From Natrinema ejinorense (lineage in GTDB: Archaea > Halobacteriota > Halobacteria > Halobacteriales > Natrialbaceae), in the NCBI RefSeq assembly GCF_002494345.1, contig NZ_NXNI01000001.1:1860001-1924000 (forward strand): DNA of 64,000 bases, in the 5' to 3' direction. Positions within the stretch are counted from its first letter, which is position 1. Every line of letters begins with the position of its first letter. The position numbers and the translations under genes are program-made. Below are positions 42,237 through 49,786 of this stretch, piece after piece. The notes below the pieces were generated by a model. The model did not search any database. It saw nothing but the letters and a program-made list of their open reading frames with translations, and was not told where the DNA came from.

Positions 42237-43166
42237 TCACATCGACCTCGCTTTGATCAGCAGTTCCTCGGGATCGGCTGGCCCGTCCAGTTCCTCGACG
42301 TCGTCGGCCAGGACGTACCGGCCGAAGGTCGGCCCTTCGATGCGGTAGTAGGTCCCGACGATATCGTCCCGGATCTCGTCGGCGACGACGGTCGTATCGA
42401 GCGCGTCCATCGCCATGTCCTTGGCTTCCTCGAGGCTCAGACCCGTCAGCTCCTCGGTCGCGTCCTTGTCGAAGATGACCTCGTGGGCGTCGATGCCGTC
42501 GTCGACGACGGCCTTGATGCGGAGGTCGAACTCGCCTTCGCCCTCGCCGTGTTCGTTACAGCGCCCGTTCTGGAGGACGCGGGTACAGCCCTCCTCCGGA
42601 CAGCGCTTGATCAGCCCGCTGCCGCTTTGCATGTCGACCAGTGCGCCCTCGACCTCGCTGGTGTCGTTGCCGACCTCGAGGTCCTCCTCGAGTTCCTCGA
42701 TCACCGTCGTCGAGTTGAGTTTGACCGAGTACCGGCCCTGGTACTCGTCGGTGACGACGTTGCGAAGTTCGTAGACGCCCCCTTCCTCGAGCGCGGGGAG
42801 ATCGGATTTGGCCCACTTGGTGAACTTGATCGTCCCGGTCGGGTCGCCCAGCAGGCCGACCTGCGCGACGGAGTCGCTGCGGGGATCCCAGAGTTCGATG
42901 ACCTTCGCGGTGAGGTCGATCCACTCCTCGGGCTCGTCGACGTCCTCGACGTTGGCTTTCTCGCTGTCGCCACTCGAGATGTCCTCGCGATCGAGGCCGG
43001 CCTCCTCGAGGTAATGGTTGGTGACGCTCCGGCGTGCCTCGTCGATCGGTACTTTGTATTCGTCGACGAGCGTGGTCAGGCGCTCCTCGACGTCCTCGAC
43101 GCTCACGTCGAGGTGGTCCGAAAACTGCTCGTGTATGTCGTCGGCGTGTTGGCGTACGTCGCTCAT
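42237..43166 (-). CDS. rpa3: Replication protein A, RPA3-type single-strand binding subunit
   Basis: 309 residues from ATG 43166. After an N-terminal helical region (MSDVRQHADDIHEQFSDHL), two OB folds are recognisable: ELWDPRSDSVAQVGLLGDP and VEGALVDMQSGSGLIKRC. A zinc finger with CPEEGCTRVLQNGRCNEHG follows (C-x4-C-x8-C-x2-H), then a third OB-like region. The size matches Haloferax Rpa3 better than the longer Rpa1. It binds single-stranded DNA in replication and repair. Operon with the RPA-associated protein. Confidence 0.88.
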   Translation of the reverse strand: MSDVRQHADDIHEQFSDHLDVSVEDVEERLTTLVDEYKVPIDEARRSVTNHYLEEAGLDREDISSGDSEKANVEDVDEPEEWIDLTAKVIELWDPRSDSVAQVGLLGDPTGTIKFTKWAKSDLPALEEGGVYELRNVVTDEYQGRYSVKLNSTTVIEELEEDLEVGNDTSEVEGALVDMQSGSGLIKRCPEEGCTRVLQNGRCNEHGEGEGEFDLRIKAVVDDGIDAHEVIFDKDATEELTGLSLEEAKDMAMDALDTTVVADEIRDDIVGTYYRIEGPTFGRYVLADDVEELDGPADPEELLIKARSM

Positions 43167-43336
43167 GGTTTCTCGCCTCCTCTTTGGTTTCACTGGGAGG
43201 CATACGTCCGTTCGCGCCCGATAGTATTTAAAGTACCGCCACCGGAGCGAAAGTGAAGGCCCGCGAAAGAAACCGCCGGACTGCGTCGAGGGGCGTGTTC
43301 GGTACGGCGATCGAGACCGGCACGGTCGGCTCCCCG

Positions 43337-44227
43337 TTACCGCTCGCCGACCGCGAGTGCGGTCTCGAGAGCGCCGGCGATCGTTTCGGTGCCCGCGTCG
43401 TCGACGGCCACGAGTGGCGGCCGAACCTCGTCGGATGGGATAACGCCGCGTTCGGTGAGCGCGGTCTTCGTCGCCGGGGCGAAGCCGTGTGTCGTGCAGG
43501 CCTCGAACAGCGGCGAGATGGCATCACGCTGGAGCGCTCGCCCGCGTTCGTCGTCGGCCCGCTCGAAGGCCGCTCGCAGTATGTCGGGAACGACGTTCGA
43601 CAGCGCGTTGATCCCGCCGTCCGCACCCATCCGGAGCGCGGGGACCAGCAAGGCGTCGTACCCCTGCAGGCACAGGAACTCCGCGGGCGTCTTCTCGAGC
43701 ACCGAGAGGAAATACTCGAGGTCGCCACTCGAGTCCTTGATCCCGACGACCTGGTCGTGCTCAGCGACGGCGGCCACCGTTTCGGGCTCGATGCGCTGGC
43801 CCGTACACTGGGGAATGTTGTACAACAAGATCGGGAGCGACGCGTCCTGCAGGACTGCCTCGAAGAACTGGTGGTTGCCAGCGGGGGCGTTCGCCGTGGT
43901 GAAGTAGGGTGCGACGATCGCGGCGGCGTCGGCACCCGCATCGCCAGCCCGGTCGATAGCTGCTATCGTGTCGTCGACGCTCGTCGCCGCGGCCCCGGCG
44001 ACGACCGGGACCTCGGCGTGTTCGACGGTCGTCTCGACAACGTGGTGTTGCTCGGCGGCCGTCAGGGCCGGGAACTCGCCGGTCGTCCCGCAGGGGAAGA
44101 CCGCGTCGATGCCGCCCGCATGAAGGTGCTCGAGCAACTCGGCGAGTGCCGCGTCGTCGATCGATCCGTCGTCGAAGGGAGTCACCATCGGGCAGGTGAT
44201 TCCCCGGAGCGCATCGGTGATGGCCAT
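43337..44227 (-). CDS. DapA/NanA-family aldolase (dihydrodipicolinate synthase-like)
   Basis: 296 residues, TIM barrel. The Schiff-base lysine is in VVGIKDSSGD, the catalytic Tyr in ILLYNIPQCTG, and the GTTGE signature in FPCGTTGEFPALT. The family includes dihydrodipicolinate synthase, N-acetylneuraminate lyase, and 2-keto-3-deoxygluconate aldolases. No lysine-pathway genes accompany it, so a sugar-acid aldolase is equally possible. ATG at 44227; another ATG seven codons upstream cannot be excluded. Divergent from the following operon. Confidence 0.85.
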   Translation of the reverse strand: MAITDALRGITCPMVTPFDDGSIDDAALAELLEHLHAGGIDAVFPCGTTGEFPALTAAEQHHVVETTVEHAEVPVVAGAAATSVDDTIAAIDRAGDAGADAAAIVAPYFTTANAPAGNHQFFEAVLQDASLPILLYNIPQCTGQRIEPETVAAVAEHDQVVGIKDSSGDLEYFLSVLEKTPAEFLCLQGYDALLVPALRMGADGGINALSNVVPDILRAAFERADDERGRALQRDAISPLFEACTTHGFAPATKTALTERGVIPSDEVRPPLVAVDDAGTETIAGALETALAVGER

Positions 44228-44314
44228 GTTTTTGACTTGGGCCATTCGATCAAAGTCGTTGGCATCGCAGTGCCGTCCGACAGTATATGTGCCCGGGGGC
44301 CAAACGGTGAGCCA

Positions 44315-44626
44315 ATGGCGGATCGGCGTCGACTCGAGCGGTTCCTCCGCTCGACGCTGCAGGAGGCGGGCGAGCAGTTCGAGGAGCTCCGCAGGTCGAC
44401 CGACGAGCAACTCGAGGAGGCGCGGGACTCCTACGCGGTCGCGAAAAACGCCCGCGGGTTGCCGGCCGACGATGCGGGGCGGGCGAAGATCGTCTGCCGG
44501 CGCTACGCCGAACAACGGGCGGCGAAGCTCGACGAGGAGTACCGGCCGGCCTGCTACGAGGAGGGCCATCCCGACTGCGAAGGGTGTGCCGAGGACGTCC
44601 GCAACGGACGGATCGAGACCTGGTAG
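44315..44626 (+). CDS. DUF7091-like small protein
   Basis: 103 residues from ATG 44315. Charged, helical N-terminus (RRRLERFLRSTLQEAGEQFE) then a Cys-containing tail (CYEEGHPDCEGCAEDVRNG). I recall a haloarchaeal family DUF7091 with this pattern but cannot verify it. The stop TAG is 1 bp before the ATG of the nucleotidyltransferase, so the two genes are almost certainly co-transcribed. Function unknown. Confidence 0.7.
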   Translation: MADRRRLERFLRSTLQEAGEQFEELRRSTDEQLEEARDSYAVAKNARGLPADDAGRAKIVCRRYAEQRAAKLDEEYRPACYEEGHPDCEGCAEDVRNGRIETW

Positions 44627-44627
44627 T

Positions 44628-45656
44628 ATGGACCGTCCAATCGTCGCCTGCGTCCTCGCCGGCGGAACCGGAAGCCGACTCTACCCCGCGAGCCGGAGCG
44701 ATCGCCCGAAACAGTTCCACTCCTTTGGCGGCGAGCGTTCCTTGCTCTCCCGGACGATGGATCGAACGGCCTTTGCCGACGAACGGTACGTCCTGACTCG
44801 CGACTCGTTCACCGACGAAATCCACGACCACGCGCCCGAGGCGGGCGTGCTGGTCGAACCCGACGGAAAGGACACCGGCCCGGCGCTGGTCTACGCCGCC
44901 TGGCGGCTGCGCGATCGGTTCGAGCGGGAGCCGGTACTGGTCTGTCTCCCCAGCGACCACCACGTCGCCGACGAGGCGGTGTTCGCCGCTCGGCTCGAGC
45001 GCGCCGCCGAGATCGCCGTCGAAACGGACGGGCTGGTCACGCTGGGCGTCGAGCCGACCCGGCCGGCGACGGGCTATGGCTACATCGTCCCGACGCGGAG
45101 CGATTTCGACGAGGACGGCTACGCTGCAGTCGAACGATTCACCGAAAAACCCGACCGCGAGGCGGCGACGCGCCTCGTCGACGCCGGTGCGTACTGGAAC
45201 GCCGGGATTTTCGCGTGGACGCCGAGCGCGCTCCTGCAGGACGCGCGTGACTCCCCGCTCGCGCCGCTGGTCGATGCACTCGAGGACGGCGATCCCGACG
45301 GTGGGTTCGACGCGGTCGACTCCATCAGCGTCGATTACGCGATCATGGAGCGTTCGACCGACGTCTCCGTGACGCCGCTGTCGGTCGGATGGGACGATCT
45401 CGGGACGTGGGACGCCGTCGGACGGGTATTCGAGACCACGCGCGACGACACGGCGAACGACCTCGTTGCGGGAGAGATCCTCTCGATCGACGCCGCGAAC
45501 AACGTCGTCGCCGCACCCGACTCGCACGTGTCCGTACTCGAGGTCGACGACCTGATCGTCGCCGCGTTCGACGACCGGATCCTCGTCGCCCCGCGGGACG
45601 CCTCACAGCGAGTTCGCGACGTGGTCACTCGACTCCGCGATCGGGACGCCTTTTGA
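44628..45656 (+). CDS. Mannose-1-phosphate guanylyltransferase-type nucleotidyltransferase
   Basis: 342 residues. Nucleotidyltransferase signature LAGGTGSRLYPASRSDRPKQ at the N-terminus, then LPSDHHVADE, TGYGYIVPTR and FTEKPDREAA, ending with a beta-helix tail. Closest to GDP-mannose pyrophosphorylases, which activate mannose-1-phosphate for glycan synthesis such as S-layer N-glycosylation. Start ATG 44628 follows the stop of the preceding small gene. Nucleotide and sugar specificity inferred from the family motif. Confidence 0.9.
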   Translation: MDRPIVACVLAGGTGSRLYPASRSDRPKQFHSFGGERSLLSRTMDRTAFADERYVLTRDSFTDEIHDHAPEAGVLVEPDGKDTGPALVYAAWRLRDRFEREPVLVCLPSDHHVADEAVFAARLERAAEIAVETDGLVTLGVEPTRPATGYGYIVPTRSDFDEDGYAAVERFTEKPDREAATRLVDAGAYWNAGIFAWTPSALLQDARDSPLAPLVDALEDGDPDGGFDAVDSISVDYAIMERSTDVSVTPLSVGWDDLGTWDAVGRVFETTRDDTANDLVAGEILSIDAANNVVAAPDSHVSVLEVDDLIVAAFDDRILVAPRDASQRVRDVVTRLRDRDAF

Positions 45657-45671
45657 AAAAACGGTCCGGAG

Positions 45672-45875
45672 TTAGCTCGAGCCTGAGGGCCCGGCGTTCC
45701 CGTTGGGCGGCCACACCGCCCAGAGTACGATCGCGAGGACGGCTGCGCCACCGAGGACGAGCGACTCGAGGACCGAGAGCTCGATCCCGAACCACGAGAG
45801 CGCCGTCCGGAACTCGACCACGAACGGGATGAGGACGGCGATGACGACCAGCAGCGCCCCCTTCGAGATGCGCAT
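45672..45875 (-). CDS. Small membrane subunit of the ba3 oxidase locus
   Basis: 67 residues, two helices (GALLVVIAVLIPFVVEF, then LVLGGAAVLAIVLWAVW), ending in a short polar tail. Its start abuts the stop of the oxidase subunit I gene, so it is the last gene of the oxidase operon. The position matches the accessory membrane subunits called CbaC/CbaE in haloarchaeal ba3-type oxidases; exact identity is uncertain. Confidence 0.75.
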   Translation of the reverse strand: MRISKGALLVVIAVLIPFVVEFRTALSWFGIELSVLESLVLGGAAVLAIVLWAVWPPNGNAGPSGSS

Positions 45876-47609
45876 CTACGGCATCACCTCACTGACGGAC
45901 TCGAGCACGAGCGCGGGATCGGTGCCGATGGTGAGCTGGAAGCCGTCGATGCCGGGGCCGAACAGCCCGCCGGCGTCGACGATGCTCGCCAGCGGGAGGG
46001 TGTAGCCGATGATCACGAGGACGACGGCGATTGCCGTCCAGAGCTTGAGGTTGTCGAGGATGGCCGGCGAATCCTCGGGACCCGAGAGCGTGCCAGCGTA
46101 GGTGTTCTCGGGAATCGAACCGTTGCTGTCGTTGAACGAGGTCATGACCATGTTCAGGAGGAACAGGGCCAGCGACACGGTCAACAGAACTGCACCGAGG
46201 GCGACCTGAGCGTTGATCTCGCCCATGCTGCCGGCTGCGGGCTCGAACGAGAAGTTCTGGTACTGAGGTTCCGCGGTCCGTCGGGGCACGCCGAACAGCC
46301 CGGAGCGGTGCATCGCGTTGGACATGAACGTCATGCCGATGAACCAGATCAGGACCTGCCCCAGCGCGACCGAGCGGTTCCACAGCTCTTTGCCGGTGAC
46401 CTGCGGGATGAACCAGTAGGCCGCTGCCATGAAGGTCAGGGCGACGGCGGTGCCGACGGTGAGGTGGAAGTGACCGACGACCCACCACGTGTTGTGGACG
46501 AGGTAGTTGATGTTCATCCCGGCGTTGATCATCCCGGAGAAGCCGGCTGCGGCGAACATCAGGCCCGCAAGCGCCATCCCGGTGAACACCGGGTCACGCC
46601 ACGGGAGGGCCTTCAACCAGCCGAGATAGCCTTTGCCGCCGCGCTGGCGAGCGCCGTGTTCCATGCTGGCGACGACAGTAAAGGCGGTGAGCAGGCTGGG
46701 CAACAGCAGGAACATCGTGTTCGTCATCGCGATGAACTTGTACCCCTCCGCGATGCCGGGGTCCAAGTACTGGTGGTGGATGCCCACCGGCGTCGACAGC
46801 AACAGGAAGAGGACGAAGACGACCCGCGCGAGCGGATCGCTGAACAGCTTCCCGCCGGAGAGCTTCGGCAGCATGATGTACCACATCATGTACGCCGGCA
46901 TCAACCAGAAGTAGACGACGGCGTGACCGAAGTACCAGAACAGCGTTCTGGTCAACAGCGGGTTGACGGAGTCGACGATCCCCAGCGACCACGGCAGCAG
47001 GAAGACGAGGATCGACAGGGCGACGCCGAGCGTACAGAGATACCAGAACAGCGTCGTCGTCAGCGCCATGAACGTCGGCAGCGGGATCCGCTCGCTGGAG
47101 TTTTCCTTCCGCCAGGCCCACCACGTCCGGAACCAGTCCGCCCCGGCGAGCCACGAGCCGACGACGAACAGCACCAGCCCGATGTAAAAGGCGGGATGGG
47201 CCTGCAGCGGCGCGTAAAACGTAAAGAGCACGTCGGCGTTCGTCGGGATCGCGTCGACGACCCCGCCGAGGATCGAAATCCCGACTAACACCGTCCCGAC
47301 GACCATCATCGCGTACCAGCCCCAGGTGAATCGGATGTCGACGACACCCCGATCGAGGCTGGTGGTCACCGCCCAGGTGAAGATCCCCACGAGGAAGAAG
47401 ATCGTGAAGGTGATCGCCAGCAACACGCCGTGGGCGGTGAGGACCGTGTAGTAGTCGGCCGAGTCCATAATGCGGAGGAAGTCGGTCCGGTGAAGCGCCT
47501 GCAGGAGACCGAGCGAACCCCCGATCGCGAGCGCGAGGAAGGAACTCCAGAAGGCCGCCTTGATCACTCCCGCTTCGGCCGGGAACTGGTCGACGTAGGC
47601 GTTACGCAT
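45876..47609 (-). CDS. cbaA: ba3-type terminal oxidase subunit I
   Basis: 577 residues, about 13 helices. Haem and copper ligands are all present: H60 (VLTAHGVLLA) for the low-spin haem, H229 and Y233 in FGHAVVYFWLMPAY (CuB and the cross-linked Tyr of B-type oxidases), H278 and H279 in GIHHQYLD (CuB), and H380 and H382 in VGHFHLTVG. HAVVY instead of HPEVY is typical of B-family ba3 enzymes. It reduces oxygen to water and pumps protons. ATG 47609 overlaps the end of subunit II by 8 bp. Confidence 0.95.
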   Translation of the reverse strand: MRNAYVDQFPAEAGVIKAAFWSSFLALAIGGSLGLLQALHRTDFLRIMDSADYYTVLTAHGVLLAITFTIFFLVGIFTWAVTTSLDRGVVDIRFTWGWYAMMVVGTVLVGISILGGVVDAIPTNADVLFTFYAPLQAHPAFYIGLVLFVVGSWLAGADWFRTWWAWRKENSSERIPLPTFMALTTTLFWYLCTLGVALSILVFLLPWSLGIVDSVNPLLTRTLFWYFGHAVVYFWLMPAYMMWYIMLPKLSGGKLFSDPLARVVFVLFLLLSTPVGIHHQYLDPGIAEGYKFIAMTNTMFLLLPSLLTAFTVVASMEHGARQRGGKGYLGWLKALPWRDPVFTGMALAGLMFAAAGFSGMINAGMNINYLVHNTWWVVGHFHLTVGTAVALTFMAAAYWFIPQVTGKELWNRSVALGQVLIWFIGMTFMSNAMHRSGLFGVPRRTAEPQYQNFSFEPAAGSMGEINAQVALGAVLLTVSLALFLLNMVMTSFNDSNGSIPENTYAGTLSGPEDSPAILDNLKLWTAIAVVLVIIGYTLPLASIVDAGGLFGPGIDGFQLTIGTDPALVLESVSEVMP

Positions 47610-48411
47610 CGCCCTCACCTCCGTCGCCACCGTCACTGCCATCGGTCGGCTCGACGACCGAGAGGGTACCGCTGTCCTCGTAGCCGTCGGCGGTCACCGT
47701 CCAGTCGTACTCTCCCGTCCCGAGCTCCGTCGTATCGACCGGGAACTCGACGGTCTCGCTCCCGTCGCCGGCGACCGTGACGTCTTCTTCGTACTGCTGA
47801 TCGCCGATCTCGAGGGTGACGGTCGTCTCGAGGTCTTCCTGCATGCCGTTGCTCACGGTCGCGTTGATCGTCGTCTCGTTGCCTGCCTCGACCTCCCGTG
47901 GGGCATCGACCGACAGCTCGGTCAGGTCGAACTCTTCTTCGGGAACAACGGTGAGTAATCCTTCCATGGTGTGGTGACCTTCTCCACAGTATTCGTTACA
48001 GAGGATGCCGTACTCGCCCGGTTCGTCGAACTGGACGGTCATCTCCGAGACTTGACCCGGGACGACCATCGTGTTGATGTTCGTTCCGACCACCGAGAAG
48101 CTGTGTGTCACGTCGCGACTCGTGACGTAAAACGTCACTTCGCTGTTTTCCGGAACCTCGATTTGATCGGGCGTGTACAGCCACGCCTGGGCGACGACGT
48201 TGACTTCGTATTCGTTGCCGCCGACGTGTTCGACGCCGGGGTCGCCGAATCGCTCGTGGTCGTTGATATTGGCGGGGTCGATCGTCCCGCCATTGTCGTC
48301 GATCATCGCGATCCCGGGACCGACCGCGCCGTACGTGATCGTCGCGATGAACCCGACGATCAATACCATGGCTGCGGCCAGCCAGACCTTTTCGTAGGTG
48401 TGAATGTTCAT
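47602..48411 (-). CDS. cbaB: ba3-type oxidase subunit II with C-terminal CARDB-like domain
   Basis: 269 residues from ATG 48411. One N-terminal membrane anchor (residues 9-32), then a CuA cupredoxin domain with H103 (VTHSFSV) and C138, C142, H146, M149 in CNEYCGEGHHTM. Normal B-type subunit II proteins end soon after this motif. Here about 105 extra residues (VDAPREVEAGNETTINATVS, then EIGDQQYEEDVTV) form a beta-sandwich reminiscent of CARDB. The tail would sit outside the membrane next to the CuA site. Confidence 0.93.
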   Translation of the reverse strand: MNIHTYEKVWLAAAMVLIVGFIATITYGAVGPGIAMIDDNGGTIDPANINDHERFGDPGVEHVGGNEYEVNVVAQAWLYTPDQIEVPENSEVTFYVTSRDVTHSFSVVGTNINTMVVPGQVSEMTVQFDEPGEYGILCNEYCGEGHHTMEGLLTVVPEEEFDLTELSVDAPREVEAGNETTINATVSNGMQEDLETTVTLEIGDQQYEEDVTVAGDGSETVEFPVDTTELGTGEYDWTVTADGYEDSGTLSVVEPTDGSDGGDGGEGDA

Positions 48412-48611
48412 GCCAGTCCCACCACCGTCAGAAGCGTCCCGACGACGGTTGGACCGTTGCCGAGGAACTCGACGAAGTACATGAACACCCATAGCAGTAC
48501 CAGTATCAGAAAGTAGATCGTGATCAGGATCGCTGTCCCGACCGGATCGTACTCGTCGTGACCGATCTCACGAACCTGATCGGTCTCGCTTTTTTCCGTT
48601 GCCGAAGCCAT
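48408..48611 (-). CDS. cbaD: ba3-type oxidase small membrane subunit (CbaD-like)
   Basis: 67 residues from ATG 48611. Acidic N-terminus (SATEKSETDQVREIGHDEYD) and one helix, GTAILITIYFLILVLLWVF, followed by a second hydrophobic segment. ATGA overlap with the subunit II start. In haloarchaea this first small gene of the operon is called cbaD; the role is probably assembly or stability of the oxidase. Confidence 0.8.
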   Translation of the reverse strand: MASATEKSETDQVREIGHDEYDPVGTAILITIYFLILVLLWVFMYFVEFLGNGPTVVGTLLTVVGLA

Positions 48612-48711
48612 ATCGGGTGATAGGGGAGGGCCGTCACTTATTCTCGACCGTCCTTCCCGGTTCCTGGGAACACCGAAACGGTTTAAGCAGTCTACGCCCC
48701 CACTCGTCGGT

Positions 48712-48924
48712 ATGACTCTCGAGAACGTCACGCCGCGACACGCCGCGGCCGCCGGGTTGCTCGCGTTCGTTCCGGTACTCGTCTACGGGATCACCCACTC
48801 GCCACTCGCCGGCATCGTCAGTGGGATCAATCTGCTCATCATCTTTAGCTCGCTGTACATCGCGACGACGCCGGTCGATGGCGGGCACGGACACGGCCAT
48901 CCCGGTGACGGCACCGCGAGCTGA
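48712..48924 (+). CDS. 70-residue two-helix membrane protein with HGHGH tail
   Basis: 70 residues, ATG 48712, TATA-like TTTAAGC at about -28. Two helices (AGLLAFVPVLVYGITH; SGINLLIIFSSLYIATT) and a His-rich tail, GGHGHGHPGDG. It faces away from the oxidase operon, 100 bp from cbaD, and leads the copper-handling genes. A role in copper delivery or small-subunit assembly is a reasonable guess from the His tail and neighbours. Confidence 0.72.
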   Translation: MTLENVTPRHAAAAGLLAFVPVLVYGITHSPLAGIVSGINLLIIFSSLYIATTPVDGGHGHGHPGDGTAS

Positions 48925-48941
48925 GCGTTCTTTTCGCCCAG

Positions 48942-49784
48942 ATGATTCCAGTACCACTCCCAGCGGCTCCGGAGTCACCGTTGTTCGCACTCGAGGCCGC
49001 TTCGGGGTCCGGAGTGGCCCTCGAGAACGCGGATCTGCTCGTCCTCGTCGTCGTGGGACTGTTCGCCGGCGCACACTGTCTGGGGATGTGTGGCCCGCTG
49101 GTGACGACCTACGCCGATCGGATCGGAGCCGCGAGTGAGAAGCGCCGCGAGGACACGCTCTCCGGCTACGAGGTCCGCCAGCATGCACTGTTCAACCTCG
49201 GGCGGACGGCGAGCTACGCCGTGATCGGCGGCCTGTTCGGCCTCCTGGGCGCGATCACGGTCGCCTCGACCGAAGCAGTTGCCGCGGTCGGCGATAGCGT
49301 CAGGGGCGCAACGGGGATTCTCGTCGGGATCGCGATCATCGTCAGCGGCCTCTACTACCTGCGGGGACAAACCGCCGTTCCCGGCCACGGACTCCCCGTC
49401 GTCGGCTCGCTGTTCGCCCGGCTTTCGGGGCTGCTCTCGAGCCGGATCGATCGGCTCGCGACCTCGCCGGGGATCGTCGCACTCGGCGCGATCCACGGGT
49501 TCATGCCGTGTCCGATCATCTACCCCGCTTACCTCTACGCGTTCGCCCTGGGGTCGCCGACCCGCGGGGCGCTCTCGCTGGCCGCGCTCGGAATCGGGAC
49601 GATCCCGACGCTGTTCGTCTACGGGACCGCCCTGACCTCGATCGAGACGGAGACGCGACTGCGCCTCCATCGTGGACTCGGCGCAGCGTTCCTCCTCCTT
49701 GGCTACATTCCCCTCTCACACGGACTGATGCTGTACGGAATCCACCTACCACACCTGCCGCTGCCGTTCGCCCAACCGTTCTAA
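48942..49784 (+). CDS. SafE/DsbD-type membrane protein, oxidase assembly-linked
   Basis: 280 residues, about six helices. Conserved AGAHCLGMCGPLVTTYA near residue 45 and GFMPCPIIYPAYLYAFALG near 188 give the paired Cys motifs characteristic of the COG2836 family (sulfite exporter/CcdA-DsbD-like). In cbb3-type systems this gene sits with the copper ATPase CcoI and takes part in oxidase assembly. ATG 48942 is 17 bp after the small gene. The Cys pairs suggest thiol-disulfide or copper transfer across the membrane. Confidence 0.85.
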   Translation: MIPVPLPAAPESPLFALEAASGSGVALENADLLVLVVVGLFAGAHCLGMCGPLVTTYADRIGAASEKRREDTLSGYEVRQHALFNLGRTASYAVIGGLFGLLGAITVASTEAVAAVGDSVRGATGILVGIAIIVSGLYYLRGQTAVPGHGLPVVGSLFARLSGLLSSRIDRLATSPGIVALGAIHGFMPCPIIYPAYLYAFALGSPTRGALSLAALGIGTIPTLFVYGTALTSIETETRLRLHRGLGAAFLLLGYIPLSHGLMLYGIHLPHLPLPFAQPF

Positions 49785-49786
49785 CG

